NCBI RefSeq assembly: GCF_014243445.1
Contig: NZ_JACLQD010000002.1
Location: forward strand, 496,001 to 560,000
Length of the DNA stretch: 64,000 nt
DNA from: Paragemmobacter straminiformis
GTDB lineage: Bacteria > Pseudomonadota > Alphaproteobacteria > Rhodobacterales > Rhodobacteraceae
Reading direction: 5' to 3'
Part shown: piece by piece, positions 41,634 through 49,401 of the stretch
How the letters are laid out: the number at the start of each line of letters is the position of its first letter
Numbering within the stretch: position 1 is the first letter of the stretch
Notes under the pieces: model-generated
Database searches by the model: none
What the model saw: only the letters and a program-made list of their open reading frames with translations
Told to the model about the DNA's origin: nothing
Made by a program: the position numbers and the translations under genes

Positions 41634-41708
41634 ATGGATTCGATTTGTAACGCGCCGTCGTTCGGGATTGCCTTGGCCGAGCGAGCTTGCAGCGGCACCG
41701 CCGTCTGA
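41634..41708 (+). CDS. candidate 24-residue small protein
   Basis: AAGGAGGG lies 5 bases before an ATG that opens a 24-codon frame ending in TGA. The peptide contains PSFGIALAERACSG; FG-I/L-A-x-R recalls the N-terminus of DUF1127 proteins, and a DUF1127 gene follows 130 bases later. It may be a leader peptide, a truncated relic of a DUF1127 copy, or a functional microprotein. The Shine-Dalgarno is among the strongest in the window. Confidence 0.35.
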   Translation: MDSICNAPSFGIALAERACSGTAV

Positions 41709-41804
41709 CGCTTCGCCGCCCCCAGCGGGCATTTTCCTGACCCTGTCCTGAACGTCGCCCTTTGGCCCTGACGGGACGATTCCACCCAAACCCAAACAGA
41801 GAGG

Positions 41805-41830
41805 CCGGTCAGGTGTGTTCCACCGACCGG
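41805..41830 (+). promoter_or_regulatory. 5' UTR stem-loop overlapping the DUF1127 ribosome site
   Basis: CCGGTC-A-GGTG, loop TGTTC, CACC-GACCGG: a 10-bp stem with one bulged A. The last two Gs of the right arm are the first two of the GGAGG Shine-Dalgarno (41829-41833). Folding would hinder ribosome binding, as in RNA thermometers or other translational switches. Confidence 0.5.
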
Positions 41831-41838
41831 AGGAAAAC

Positions 41839-42051
41839 ATGATCAATACCGTGAAAACACCGCTGCATCTGGTGATCGACGAGCATGGCGCGGCGCGCGT
41901 CTTCTGGGCATCGCTGCTGGCGCTGCTGACTGCGCGGCGCAGTGCCGCCGAAGAGTTGGAGCTGCTGTCCGACCATATGCGCCGCGACATCGGCCTGCCG
42001 CCGCGCGGATCCCCCTTGCCCGAGGCCCCGATGCGGCCGGTGCGGTGGTAA
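41839..42051 (+). CDS. DUF1127-family small protein
   Basis: A 70-residue basic protein whose C-terminal half (AEELELLSDHMRRDIGLPPRG) is the DUF1127/YjiS motif of an amphipathic helix ending in RDIGL. DUF1127 proteins in alphaproteobacteria are stress- and sRNA-linked; in R. sphaeroides one (CcaF1) acts on RNA turnover. The N-terminal half here is longer and more hydrophobic than usual. A GGAGG site, partly within a hairpin, precedes it and a strong terminator follows. Confidence 0.75.
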   Translation: MINTVKTPLHLVIDEHGAARVFWASLLALLTARRSAAEELELLSDHMRRDIGLPPRGSPLPEAPMRPVRW

Positions 42052-42097
42052 GCCGCCTGAATCGGGAAACCGGCAAATCCACCCGGGGGGAAATGCG

Positions 42098-42128
42098 AAA
42101 GGCCGGAGCTTCCGCTCCGGCCTTTTTT
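42098..42128. terminator. bidirectional terminator between DUF1127 gene and icd
   Basis: AAAGGCCGGAGC-ttcc-GCTCCGGCCTTT is a perfect 12-bp stem with six Ts on the plus strand and three on the minus strand. It lies 46 bases after the DUF1127 stop and 5 bases after the icd stop, serving both convergent genes. Confidence 0.9.
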
Positions 42129-42132
42129 GCGT

Positions 42133-43347
42133 TCAGCCGGCGAGGGCCTTGTTCAGGTATTCGTCGACCTTTTCCAGATAGCCGATGGTGGTCAGCCATT
42201 TCTGGTCGGGCCCGACGAGCAGCGCGAGGTCCTTGGTCATCCAGCCATCCTCGACCGTGTCGACGGTGACCTTTTCCAGCGTGGTGGCAAAGCGCATCAG
42301 CTGGTCGTTGCTGTCGAGTTTGGCGCGGTGCTTCAGGCCACCGGTCCAGGCGAAGATCGAGGCGATGGAGTTGGTCGAGGTCGCCTTGCCCTTCTGGTGT
42401 TCGCGGTAATGGCGCGTCACGGTGCCGTGGGCGGCTTCGGCCTCGACGATCTTGCCATCGGGCGTCATCAGCACGCTTGTCATCAGGCCAAGCGAGCCGA
42501 AGCCCTGGGCCACGGTGTCGGACTGCACGTCGCCGTCATAGTTCTTGCAGGCCCAGACATAGCCGCCCGACCATTTCATCGCCGAGGCCACCATGTCATC
42601 GATCAGGCGGTGTTCGTAATGGATGCCCTTGGCCTTGAACTGCTCTTCGAATTCTTCGGCATAGACCTTGGCGAAGATGTCCTTGAAGCGGCCGTCATAG
42701 GCCTTGAGGATGGTGTTCTTGGTCGACAGGTAGACGGGCCAGCCCTTGAGCAGGCCGTAGTTCATCGACGAACGGGCGAAATCGTGGATCGAGTCGTCAA
42801 GGTTGTACATGCCCATGTAGACGCCCGCCGAGGGGGCCTGATAGACCTCTTTCTCGATCACGGTGCCGTCGTCGCCCACGAATTTCATGGTAAGCTTGCC
42901 CGCGCCGGGGAAGCGGAAATCGGTGGCCTTGTACTGGTCGCCAAAGGCGTGGCGGCCGACGACGATGGGCTGGGTCCAGCCCGGAACGAGGCGCGGCACG
43001 TTCTTGCAGATGATCGGTTCGCGGAAGATCACGCCGCCAAGGATGTTGCGGATGGTGCCGTTGGGCGATTTCCACATTTGCTTGAGGTTGAATTCCTCGA
43101 CCCGCTGTTCGTCGGGGGTGATGGTCGCGCATTTGACGCCCACGCCGTATTGCTTGATCGCATTGGCGGCGTCGATGGTGATCTGGTCGTTGGTGCGGTC
43201 GCGCTCTTCGATCCCGAGGTCGTAGTATTTCAGGTCGATGTCGAGATAGGGCAGGATGAGCTTTTGCTTGATGAAGTCCCAGATGATCCGGGTCATCTCG
43301 TCGCCGTCGAGTTCGACGACGGGGTTTGCCACCTTGATCTTGGTCAT
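42133..43347 (-). CDS. icd: NADP-dependent isocitrate dehydrogenase
   Basis: Converts isocitrate to 2-oxoglutarate in the TCA cycle, making NADPH and the carbon skeleton for ammonium assimilation. The 404-residue protein belongs to the eukaryote-like homodimeric subfamily ([59 protein letters not shown]). The N-terminus and length match. Its upstream region holds a 16-bp inverted repeat. Confidence 0.97.
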   Translation of the reverse strand: MTKIKVANPVVELDGDEMTRIIWDFIKQKLILPYLDIDLKYYDLGIEERDRTNDQITIDAANAIKQYGVGVKCATITPDEQRVEEFNLKQMWKSPNGTIRNILGGVIFREPIICKNVPRLVPGWTQPIVVGRHAFGDQYKATDFRFPGAGKLTMKFVGDDGTVIEKEVYQAPSAGVYMGMYNLDDSIHDFARSSMNYGLLKGWPVYLSTKNTILKAYDGRFKDIFAKVYAEEFEEQFKAKGIHYEHRLIDDMVASAMKWSGGYVWACKNYDGDVQSDTVAQGFGSLGLMTSVLMTPDGKIVEAEAAHGTVTRHYREHQKGKATSTNSIASIFAWTGGLKHRAKLDSNDQLMRFATTLEKVTVDTVEDGWMTKDLALLVGPDQKWLTTIGYLEKVDEYLNKALAG

Positions 43348-43416
43348 GGTCTGCCCTTTCGGTGTTGGATTCGATTGCCGCCGCTATAGTGGAAAAGTGG
43401 CGGCTTGGGAAGCGTT

Positions 43417-43432
43417 GTATGCAACGGCATAC
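43417..43432. promoter_or_regulatory. inverted repeat upstream of icd
   Basis: GTATGC-aacg-GCATAC, perfect 6-4-6 arms, located 70 bases before the icd start on its promoter side. An overlapping CGTTG-tatg-CAACG repeat shares it. This looks like a regulator site (GntR/LacI-like spacing), but the protein is unknown. Confidence 0.4.
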
Positions 43433-43455
43433 CGAAGCGAAATGTCGCGGGGCGC

Positions 43456-44052
43456 TCAGCCGAAATAGACGCGCGTGCGCGCCTTCACCCAATCCCAAAG
43501 CCGCGGCGCGCCGCGGGCGACTTTCGCGCCGACGCGGGTTTCAAGCTGCTCGGCGGTGACGTTGTAGGTGACCCAGGTCCCGCCGCCCGATTGCAGGTTC
43601 GCCATGACGGGCTGCACGCGGTCGAGGGATTTGGCGAAAACCGCGTCGGGCGTTTCGGCGGCTTCGAATTCGTCCCAGAGGGCGCGGAAATCGGCGCCGA
43701 GGTCGGGGGGCAGCAGGCCGAAGATGCGGTCGGCGGCGCGTTGTTCGGCGGCTTGCGTCTCGGCGCTGGCATGGGCCGCGCCGCCCTTGGAATGGATCGG
43801 CACATCGCCCACGTCGATTTCGACAAGATCGTGGATGAGCAGCATGCGGATCACGCGGTCGATCCGCACACCGGGACCGGCCTGATCGGCAAGCACCATC
43901 GCGTAAAGCGCAAGGTGCCAACTGTGCTCGCCCGAATTCTCGGGGCGCGAGCCATCGCAGAGCGTCGTTGCGCGAAGCACGGATTTCAGGCGGTCCGCCT
44001 CGTTCAGAAAGGCGAACTGGGCGGTCAGGCGGTCATCGGGCGGGGGAGCCAT
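43456..44052 (-). CDS. HD-domain phosphohydrolase (YfbR-like)
   Basis: A 198-residue HD protein with metal-binding residues in GEHSWHLALYAMVL, MLLIHDLVEIDVGDVP and the following region; the HxxxH...HD...D pattern matches 5'-deoxynucleotidase YfbR/HDDC2. It probably removes phosphate from nucleoside monophosphates. It is the last gene of a three-gene set; its ATG shares a base with the stop of the 87-residue gene before it. Confidence 0.82.
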   Translation of the reverse strand: MAPPPDDRLTAQFAFLNEADRLKSVLRATTLCDGSRPENSGEHSWHLALYAMVLADQAGPGVRIDRVIRMLLIHDLVEIDVGDVPIHSKGGAAHASAETQAAEQRAADRIFGLLPPDLGADFRALWDEFEAAETPDAVFAKSLDRVQPVMANLQSGGGTWVTYNVTAEQLETRVGAKVARGAPRLWDWVKARTRVYFG

Positions 44053-44315
44053 CAGTGGCCGCTGTCGGGGCCGCGTGGAGCCACGGGGGCCACGCCGTCA
44101 CCCCGCTTGGCGCGGAGCGTCCGTTCCAGGAATTCGCGCCCGCGCCGTTCGGCAAGGCGGACGCGGATTGCGGTCATGAAGGCCTCTTGCGTGGTGGGCG
44201 ACAGATCGCCCAGCACCTTCGAGACCTTTTCGTAGAACCGGTCGTCGTCGAGTTCGACCTGCGCGGCGAGGACGTCGCGGGCAAGACCGTCGGCAAGGTC
44301 TTCGACGACGCCCAT
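44052..44315 (-). CDS. small hypothetical protein
   Basis: An 87-residue, highly charged helical protein (VVEDLADGLARDVLAAQVELDDDRFYEKVSKVLGDLSPTTQEAFMTAIRVRLAERR-type sequence) with no membrane segment. I do not recognise it. It starts one base after the stop of the hydrolase gene and overlaps the HD gene by one base, so the three are certainly co-translated. Confidence 0.65.
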   Translation of the reverse strand: MGVVEDLADGLARDVLAAQVELDDDRFYEKVSKVLGDLSPTTQEAFMTAIRVRLAERRGREFLERTLRAKRGDGVAPVAPRGPDSGH

Positions 44316-44316
44316 C

Positions 44317-44976
44317 TTAACGCGACCCTTCGCCCAGCCGGCGGCGCACGTAATCCGAGACCGTATCGATCATCGGCTTCATATGCGCCTCTTCGTCCTT
44401 GAAGAAGTGGTCCGCGCCCTCGATCTCGGTATGGGTGATGGTGATACCCTTCTGCTCGTGCAGCTTGCCGACGAGGGTCTTGGTATCCTTGGGCGGTGCC
44501 ACGCGGTCGGCGGTGCCGTTGATGATAAGACCCGACGAGGGGCAGGGGGCGAGGAAGGAGAAGTCATACATGTTGGCCGGAGGCGCCACCGAGATGAAAC
44601 CCGTGATCTCGGGGCGGCGCATCAGAAGCTGCATGCCGATCCACGCACCGAACGAGAACCCTGCCACCCAGCAATGCTTGGCGTTCTGGTTCATCGATTG
44701 CAGATAGTCGAGCGCCGAGGCCGCATCGGACAGTTCGCCGATGCCCTGATCGTATTCGCCCTGCGACCGTCCGACGCCGCGGAAGTTGAAGCGCAAGACG
44801 GTGAAGCCGAGATTATAGAAGGCGTAATGCAGGTTGTAGACAACCTTGTTGTTCATCGTCCCGCCATATTGCGGGTGGGGGTGGAGCACGATGGCAATCG
44901 GCGCGTCACGGTCCTTTTGCGGATGGTAACGGCCTTCGAGACGGCCTTCGGGACCGGCGAAAATGACTTCGGGCAT
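44317..44976 (-). CDS. alpha/beta hydrolase (COG2945-like)
   Basis: A 219-residue cytoplasmic hydrolase. HPHPQYGGTMNN forms the oxyanion region, LRFNFRGVGRSQG follows strand 4, and GFSFGAW is the nucleophile elbow with Ser. NGTADRVAP and EGADHFF supply the acid and His. Substrate unknown. It opens the three-gene minus-strand operon and diverges from iscR across 152 bases containing an ICE-like box. Confidence 0.82.
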   Translation of the reverse strand: MPEVIFAGPEGRLEGRYHPQKDRDAPIAIVLHPHPQYGGTMNNKVVYNLHYAFYNLGFTVLRFNFRGVGRSQGEYDQGIGELSDAASALDYLQSMNQNAKHCWVAGFSFGAWIGMQLLMRRPEITGFISVAPPANMYDFSFLAPCPSSGLIINGTADRVAPPKDTKTLVGKLHEQKGITITHTEIEGADHFFKDEEAHMKPMIDTVSDYVRRRLGEGSR

Positions 44977-45004
44977 TGTGTCGCGCCTGTCTTTGAGCGA
45001 TTTG

Positions 45005-45033
45005 TTGACGAAATCGCTAGGGTAATTTAGAAC
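45005..45033 (+). promoter_or_regulatory. predicted sigma-70 promoter of iscR
   Basis: TTGACG (45005-45010) and TAGAAC (45028-45033) are spaced by 17 bases, matching the consensus at 5/6 and 4/6. The -10 lies inside the ICE-like repeat, so a bound regulator would block RNA polymerase. The predicted leader before iscR is about 90 bases. Confidence 0.5.
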
Positions 45034-45042
45034 CATTCCAAA
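45026..45042. promoter_or_regulatory. ICE-like (Irr) box before iscR
   Basis: TTTAGAA-cca-TTCCAAA, a 7-3-7 inverted repeat with one mismatch, matches the iron control element TTTAGAA-N3-TTCTAAA bound by Irr in alphaproteobacteria. Irr senses haem/iron status, fitting control of Fe-S assembly genes. It stands between divergent genes and may also affect the hydrolase operon. Confidence 0.65.
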
Positions 45043-45128
45043 GGGCGCACGGATCGCGCTGCCCCACGGGGTCGGTTTCAGGTAATGGGCCGATGCCTTG
45101 GCGTCAATGTTTTTGCGGGGTGCTGGGC

Positions 45129-45590
45129 ATGAAACTCTCGACCAAAGGGCGTTACGCGATGGTGGCGCTGGCGGATCTGGCGCTGGCCAAGGGCGATGAC
45201 CTTGTGTCGCTGGCGGCGGTCGCCAAGCGGCAGGACATCAGCTTGCCCTATCTGGAACAACTGTTCGTCAAGCTGCGCCGGGCCGGGTTGGTGGAAGCCG
45301 TGCGCGGGCCGGGGGGCGGATACAAGCTGGCAAAGAGCGCCGACGCGATCCGCATCTCGGATGTGATGGAGGCGGTCGAGGAGACGGTCGACGCGCTGCA
45401 CACGGGGGCAGGGGTCTCGGGCGGGGTGTCGGGGACAAGGGCGCAAAGCCTGACCAACCGGCTGTGGGAGGGGTTGTCGGCGCAGGTCTATGTCTTTCTG
45501 CACCAGACGCGGCTTTCGGATGTGATCGGCAACTCGATGACGCCTTGCCCCGCCGTGCCCGCCCTGTTCCGCGTGGTCGACGATGTCTGA
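45129..45590 (+). CDS. iscR: Rrf2-family iron-sulfur regulator IscR, cysteine-poor type
   Basis: The HTH region (MKLSTKGRYAMVALADLALA; RQDISLPYLEQLFVKLRRAGLVEAVRGPGGGYKLAK) is canonical IscR. The three cluster cysteines of E. coli IscR (92, 98, 104) are absent: residues 90-107 contain none, and the single Cys is at 140 (MTPCPAVPAL). R. sphaeroides IscR is likewise reported to bind its cluster with one Cys, so the protein is probably functional. Start chosen at MKLSTKGRY. It heads the isc-suf operon. Confidence 0.9.
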   Translation: MKLSTKGRYAMVALADLALAKGDDLVSLAAVAKRQDISLPYLEQLFVKLRRAGLVEAVRGPGGGYKLAKSADAIRISDVMEAVEETVDALHTGAGVSGGVSGTRAQSLTNRLWEGLSAQVYVFLHQTRLSDVIGNSMTPCPAVPALFRVVDDV

Positions 45591-45597
45591 GGGGCGG

Positions 45598-45676
45598 CGA
45601 TTTTTCTGCAAAAAATCGGGGGGGCTGTCTGCCCCCCGTCAGGCGGGGCCTGACTCCCCCCGAGGATATTTCGGGC
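45598..45676. repeat. composite hairpin repeat between iscR and the desulfurase gene
   Basis: Three stems in a row: CGATTTTT-ctgca-AAAAATCG, then a G-run/C-run hairpin around CTGTCT, then CAGGC-ggg-GCCTG; it ends in CCCCCCGAGGATATTTCGGGCA. The last part matches the element at 25725 and the first resembles the hairpin at 63260-63280. The GAGGAAG just after it serves as the desulfurase ribosome site. It may tune expression within the operon. Confidence 0.5.
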
Positions 45677-45689
45677 AAGAGGAAGCGGC

Positions 45690-46709
45690 ATGACACAGCG
45701 CATCTACCTCGACTGGAACGCGACCACACCGCTGCGCCCCGAGGCGCGGGCGGCGATGATCGCGGCGATGGATCTGGGTGGCAACCCGTCCTCGGTGCAT
45801 GCCGAGGGGCGGGCGGCGCGGGCGCTGGTCGAGCGGGCAAGGGCGCAGGTGGCGGTGGCCGTGGGCTGCAAACCGGCCGAGGTGGTCTTTACCAGCTGCG
45901 CCACGGAAGCCGCGGCCGTGCTGCGCGGATTTGCTTCGGTCAGGGTGGATGCGACGGCGCATGACTGCCTGTGGAGCCAGGCCCGCGAGGGCGGGGGGCA
46001 GGCGGTTCTGGGCTGGGGATATGCCAATAACGAGACGGGCGTGATCACCGAGGCCCCCGCGCATGAGGGGGCGGTGATGCTCGACATCGTGCAGGCGGTG
46101 GGCAAGGTGCCGTTCTCTTTTGCATGGAGCGGGGCCGAGATGGCCATCGTGTCCGCGCACAAGTTCGGTGGCCCGAAAGGCGTCGGCGCGCTGATCGTCC
46201 GCGACGGATTCGAGGTGCCGGCGCTGCTGACGGGCGGCGGGCAGGAAATGGGCCGCCGCGCGGGAACCGAGAACATCATCGGCATCGCCGGAATGGGTGC
46301 CGCGGCCGAGGCGGCACAGCGTGATCTGGAGGCCGGGGTCTGGGATCGCGTGGGCGAGTTTAGAAATATTCTAGAAACGGCGTTGTCCTCTGGCACAAAC
46401 AATACTATTTCAGTCGGAAAAGGCGGACCCCGTTTGCCGAACACCCTTTGCCTGATCGCGCCGGGTTGGAAAGGCGAGACGCAGGTGATGGCGATGGACC
46501 TTGCCGGTTTCGCGGTTTCGGCGGGATCGGCCTGTTCCAGCGGCAAGGTGCGGGCGAGCCGGGTGCTGAAGGCGATGGGTTTCGACGAGGGGCTGGCCGC
46601 GCAGGCGATCCGCATCTCGCTTGGGCCGGAGACGACGAAGGACGAGGTGGAGCGCTTTGCCGATGTTTGGCTGGCGCAATACCGCAAGGCCCTTGCACGG
46701 GCTGCCTGA
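45690..46709 (+). CDS. cysteine desulfurase, IscS/NifS type
   Basis: A 339-residue PLP enzyme that takes sulfur from cysteine. [14 protein letters not shown] opens the chain, the PLP lysine lies in [10 protein letters not shown], the catalytic Cys in [10 protein letters not shown], and [14 protein letters not shown] is typical of class I. It is shorter than E. coli IscS (about 404). A stretch around residues 224-247 ([20 protein letters not shown]) is encoded by rare, AT-rich codons. A second desulfurase, SufS, closes the operon. Confidence 0.87.
   Translation: MTQRIYLDWNATTPLRPEARAAMIAAMDLGGNPSSVHAEGRAARALVERARAQVAVAVGCKPAEVVFTSCATEAAAVLRGFASVRVDATAHDCLWSQAREGGGQAVLGWGYANNETGVITEAPAHEGAVMLDIVQAVGKVPFSFAWSGAEMAIVSAHKFGGPKGVGALIVRDGFEVPALLTGGGQEMGRRAGTENIIGIAGMGAAAEAAQRDLEAGVWDRVGEFRNILETALSSGTNNTISVGKGGPRLPNTLCLIAPGWKGETQVMAMDLAGFAVSAGSACSSGKVRASRVLKAMGFDEGLAAQAIRISLGPETTKDEVERFADVWLAQYRKALARAA
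46359..46375. promoter_or_regulatory. intragenic ICE-like inverted repeat
   Basis: TTTAGAA-ata-TTCTAGA, a 7-3-7 repeat with one mismatch, inside the desulfurase CDS and about 370 bases before sufB. It is the same motif class as the box before iscR. It lies in the AT-rich, rare-codon patch. A second Irr site, an internal promoter, or chance are all possible. Confidence 0.3.
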
Positions 46710-46743
46710 CAAGACAGGGGCGTTTCGCCCGATGGAGACGATG

Positions 46744-48279
46744 ATGACCGAGCTTGCCACAGAAGCTGTGCTTGAGGAAACCGAAGTCCGCGACGGCGTG
46801 GACCGCGAGACCATCGAGACCGTGCAGGCGATGGCCGGCAAGTACAAATACGGCTGGGAAACGGATATCGAGACCGAATACGCGCCCAAGGGCCTGTCGG
46901 AAGATATCGTCCGGCTGATCTCGGACAAGAACGGCGAGCCGGAGTGGATGCTGGAGTGGCGTCTGGCGGCCTATCGGCGCTGGTTGCAGATGGAAGAGCC
47001 GAAATGGGCGATGCTGCATTACCCCGAGATCGACTATCAGGACCAGTATTACTACGCCAAGCCGAAGAGCATGTCGGTCAAGCCGAAGTCGCTGGATGAC
47101 GTCGACCCCAAGTTGCTGGCGACCTATGCCAAGCTGGGGATTCCGCTGAAGGAGCAGTTGATCCTTGCGGGTGTGGAAGGGGCGGAGAACGCGGGCGAGC
47201 GCAAGGTTGCGGTCGACGCGGTGTTCGACTCGGTCTCGGTCGGGACCACCTTCAAGGCGGAACTGGCCAAGGCGGGGGTGATTTTCTGTTCGATCAGCGA
47301 AGCGGTGCGCGAGCATCCGGAACTGGTGAAGAAATATCTCGGCTCGGTCGTGCCGCAGTCGGACAACTTTTTCGCCACGCTGAACTCGGCTGTCTTTTCC
47401 GACGGGTCCTTTGTCTACATCCCCGAGGGCGTGCGCTGCCCGATGGAGCTTTCCACCTATTTCCGCATCAATGCCGAGAATACGGGTCAGTTCGAGCGCA
47501 CGCTGATCATCGCGGACAAGGGGTCTTATGTCTCTTATCTCGAGGGTTGCACCGCGCCCAAGCGCGACACCAACCAGCTTCATGCCGCGGTGGTCGAGAT
47601 CGTGCTGCTCGACGATGCCGAGGTGAAGTATTCCACCGTGCAGAACTGGTATCCGGGCGACGAGAACGGGGTGGGGGGCATCTACAACTTTGTCACCAAG
47701 CGCGCCGATTGCCGCGGGCACCGGTCAAAGGTGATGTGGACGCAGGTGGAAACCGGGTCGGCCATCACCTGGAAATACCCGTCCTGCATCTTGCGGGGGG
47801 ATGAGTCGCAGGGGGAATTCTATTCCATCGCCATCGCCAACAATGCGCAGCAGGCCGATACCGGCACCAAGATGATCCATCTGGGCAAGAACACGAAAAG
47901 CCGGATCGTATCAAAGGGGATCAGCGCCGGACGGGCGCAGAACACCTATCGCGGGCTTGTGTCGATGCATCCCAAGGCCACCAACAGCCGCAATTACACG
48001 CAATGCGACAGCCTGCTGATCGGTGACAAATGCGGGGCGCATACGGTTCCCTATATCGAGGTGAAGAACAACTCTTCCCGCGTCGAGCATGAGGCGACCA
48101 CGTCCAAGGTTGACGAGGACCAGCTGTTCTATTGCCGCAGCCGTGGCATGGACGAGGAAGAGGCCGTGGCGCTGGTGGTGAACGGCTTCTGCAAGGAAGT
48201 GCTGCAAGCCCTGCCGATGGAATTTGCAATGGAAGCGCAAAGCCTTGTGGCGATCAGCCTCGAGGGCTCTGTCGGGTAG
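46744..48279 (+). CDS. sufB: Fe-S cluster scaffold protein SufB
   Basis: Core of the SufBCD scaffold. The 511-residue protein carries [21 protein letters not shown] and [24 protein letters not shown], which hold the sulfur-accepting and cluster-site cysteines. The beta-helix core is intact. Starts at 46732, 46741 and 46744 are in frame; I choose 46744 because GGAG then stands 6 bases upstream. It begins 34 bases after the desulfurase gene. Confidence 0.96.
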   Translation: MTELATEAVLEETEVRDGVDRETIETVQAMAGKYKYGWETDIETEYAPKGLSEDIVRLISDKNGEPEWMLEWRLAAYRRWLQMEEPKWAMLHYPEIDYQDQYYYAKPKSMSVKPKSLDDVDPKLLATYAKLGIPLKEQLILAGVEGAENAGERKVAVDAVFDSVSVGTTFKAELAKAGVIFCSISEAVREHPELVKKYLGSVVPQSDNFFATLNSAVFSDGSFVYIPEGVRCPMELSTYFRINAENTGQFERTLIIADKGSYVSYLEGCTAPKRDTNQLHAAVVEIVLLDDAEVKYSTVQNWYPGDENGVGGIYNFVTKRADCRGHRSKVMWTQVETGSAITWKYPSCILRGDESQGEFYSIAIANNAQQADTGTKMIHLGKNTKSRIVSKGISAGRAQNTYRGLVSMHPKATNSRNYTQCDSLLIGDKCGAHTVPYIEVKNNSSRVEHEATTSKVDEDQLFYCRSRGMDEEEAVALVVNGFCKEVLQALPMEFAMEAQSLVAISLEGSVG

Positions 48280-48297
48280 ATGCGGGGGACCAAGCCG

Positions 48298-48609
48298 ATG
48301 ATCGTGACGACGACGCCTTCGGTCGAGGGCTACCAGATCGCGGAATACCTCGGGATCGTCACGGGCGAGGCGATCATGGGGGCGAATATCGTGCGCGACC
48401 TGTTCGCCAGCGTGACGGACATCATCGGCGGCCGGTCGGGTGCCTATGAGGCGAAACTGGCGGAGGCGCGCGAAACCGCGCTGTCGGAAATGGAAGCCAA
48501 GGCCCGTGACAAGGGCGCGAATGCGGTCGTGGGCGTGGACCTCGACTATGAGGTGATCGGACAGATGCTGATGGTTTCGGCCAGCGGCACGGCGGTCAGA
48601 CTGGGATAA
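48298..48609 (+). CDS. YbjQ-family (DUF74) protein
   Basis: A 103-residue YbjQ/UPF0145 protein: [49 protein letters not shown] and [14 protein letters not shown] are near-diagnostic. The family folds as a pentameric ring with a possible metal site; its role is unsettled. I start at MIVTTTP by alignment to E. coli YbjQ, behind GGGGGA. It sits between sufB and sufC, an unusual place, 36 bases before sufC. Confidence 0.85.
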   Translation: MIVTTTPSVEGYQIAEYLGIVTGEAIMGANIVRDLFASVTDIIGGRSGAYEAKLAEARETALSEMEAKARDKGANAVVGVDLDYEVIGQMLMVSASGTAVRLG

Positions 48610-48645
48610 GGCCCTTGGGGCCACGGAATATGACGGGACAGAAAA

Positions 48646-49401
48646 ATGCTTGAGATCAAGAACCTGCACGTAAAGCTTCAGGAAGAGGATAAGCAGATCC
48701 TCAAGGGCGTGAACCTGTCGATCGGGCCGGGCGAGGTGCATGCGATCATGGGGCCGAACGGGTCGGGCAAGTCGACGCTGTCCTATGTGCTTTCGGGCCG
48801 CGACGGGTATGAGGTGACCGAAGGCTCGGCCAAGCTGGAGGGCGCAGAGCTTCTTGACATGGAACCCGAAGAGCGGGCGGCGGCGGGGCTGTTCCTTGCC
48901 TTCCAGTATCCGGTGGAAATTCCGGGCGTGGGCAACATGACCTTTCTGCGCACGGCGGTGAACGCGCAGCGCAAGGCGCGTGGCGAGGAAGAGATGTCGG
49001 CGGGCGAGTTCCTGAAGGTCGTGCGCGAAAAGGCCAAGACGCTGAAGATCGATGCCGAGATGCTGAAGCGCCCCGTCAACGTGGGGTTCTCGGGCGGCGA
49101 GAAGAAGCGCAACGAAATCTTGCAGATGGCCATGCTGGAACCCCGCATGTGCATTCTTGACGAGACGGATTCGGGCCTTGACGTCGACGCGATGAAACTG
49201 GTTTCGGAAGGCGTGAACGCTCTGCGGAGCGAGGGGCGGTCGTTTCTGGTGATCACCCACTACCAGCGTCTGCTGGACCATATCAAACCCGATGTCGTGC
49301 ATATCATGGCGGCGGGCCGGATCATCAAGACAGGCGGGCCGGAACTGGCGCTCGAGGTCGAGCATAACGGCTATGCCGACCTGCTGGCGGAGGGGGTCTG
49401 A
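48646..49401 (+). CDS. sufC: Fe-S assembly ATPase SufC
   Basis: The ABC-type ATPase of the SufBC2D complex, 251 residues. Walker A GPNGSGKST, ABC signature FSGGEKKRNE, Walker B MCILDETDSGLD and the H-loop ITHYQR are intact; ETDSGLD is the SufC variant. It overlaps sufD at a TGATG. Confidence 0.97.
   Translation: MLEIKNLHVKLQEEDKQILKGVNLSIGPGEVHAIMGPNGSGKSTLSYVLSGRDGYEVTEGSAKLEGAELLDMEPEERAAAGLFLAFQYPVEIPGVGNMTFLRTAVNAQRKARGEEEMSAGEFLKVVREKAKTLKIDAEMLKRPVNVGFSGGEKKRNEILQMAMLEPRMCILDETDSGLDVDAMKLVSEGVNALRSEGRSFLVITHYQRLLDHIKPDVVHIMAAGRIIKTGGPELALEVEHNGYADLLAEGV

Larger units (their letters stand above)
41474..41838. other. 365-base intergenic region
   Basis: Between the divergent YitT gene and the DUF1127 gene. 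It holds one short ORF with a strong ribosome site at 41634 and a stem-loop at 41805-41830, both listed separately. A longer open frame on the minus strand gives a low-complexity product resembling no family. I find no other gene or repeat. Confidence 0.5.

Noticed and set aside
45690-46709. Frameshift or foreign insertion in the desulfurase gene at the AT-rich patch
   Set aside because: The frame stays open and the protein keeps all catalytic motifs before and after, so the gene is read as intact; the patch is reported as a finding only.
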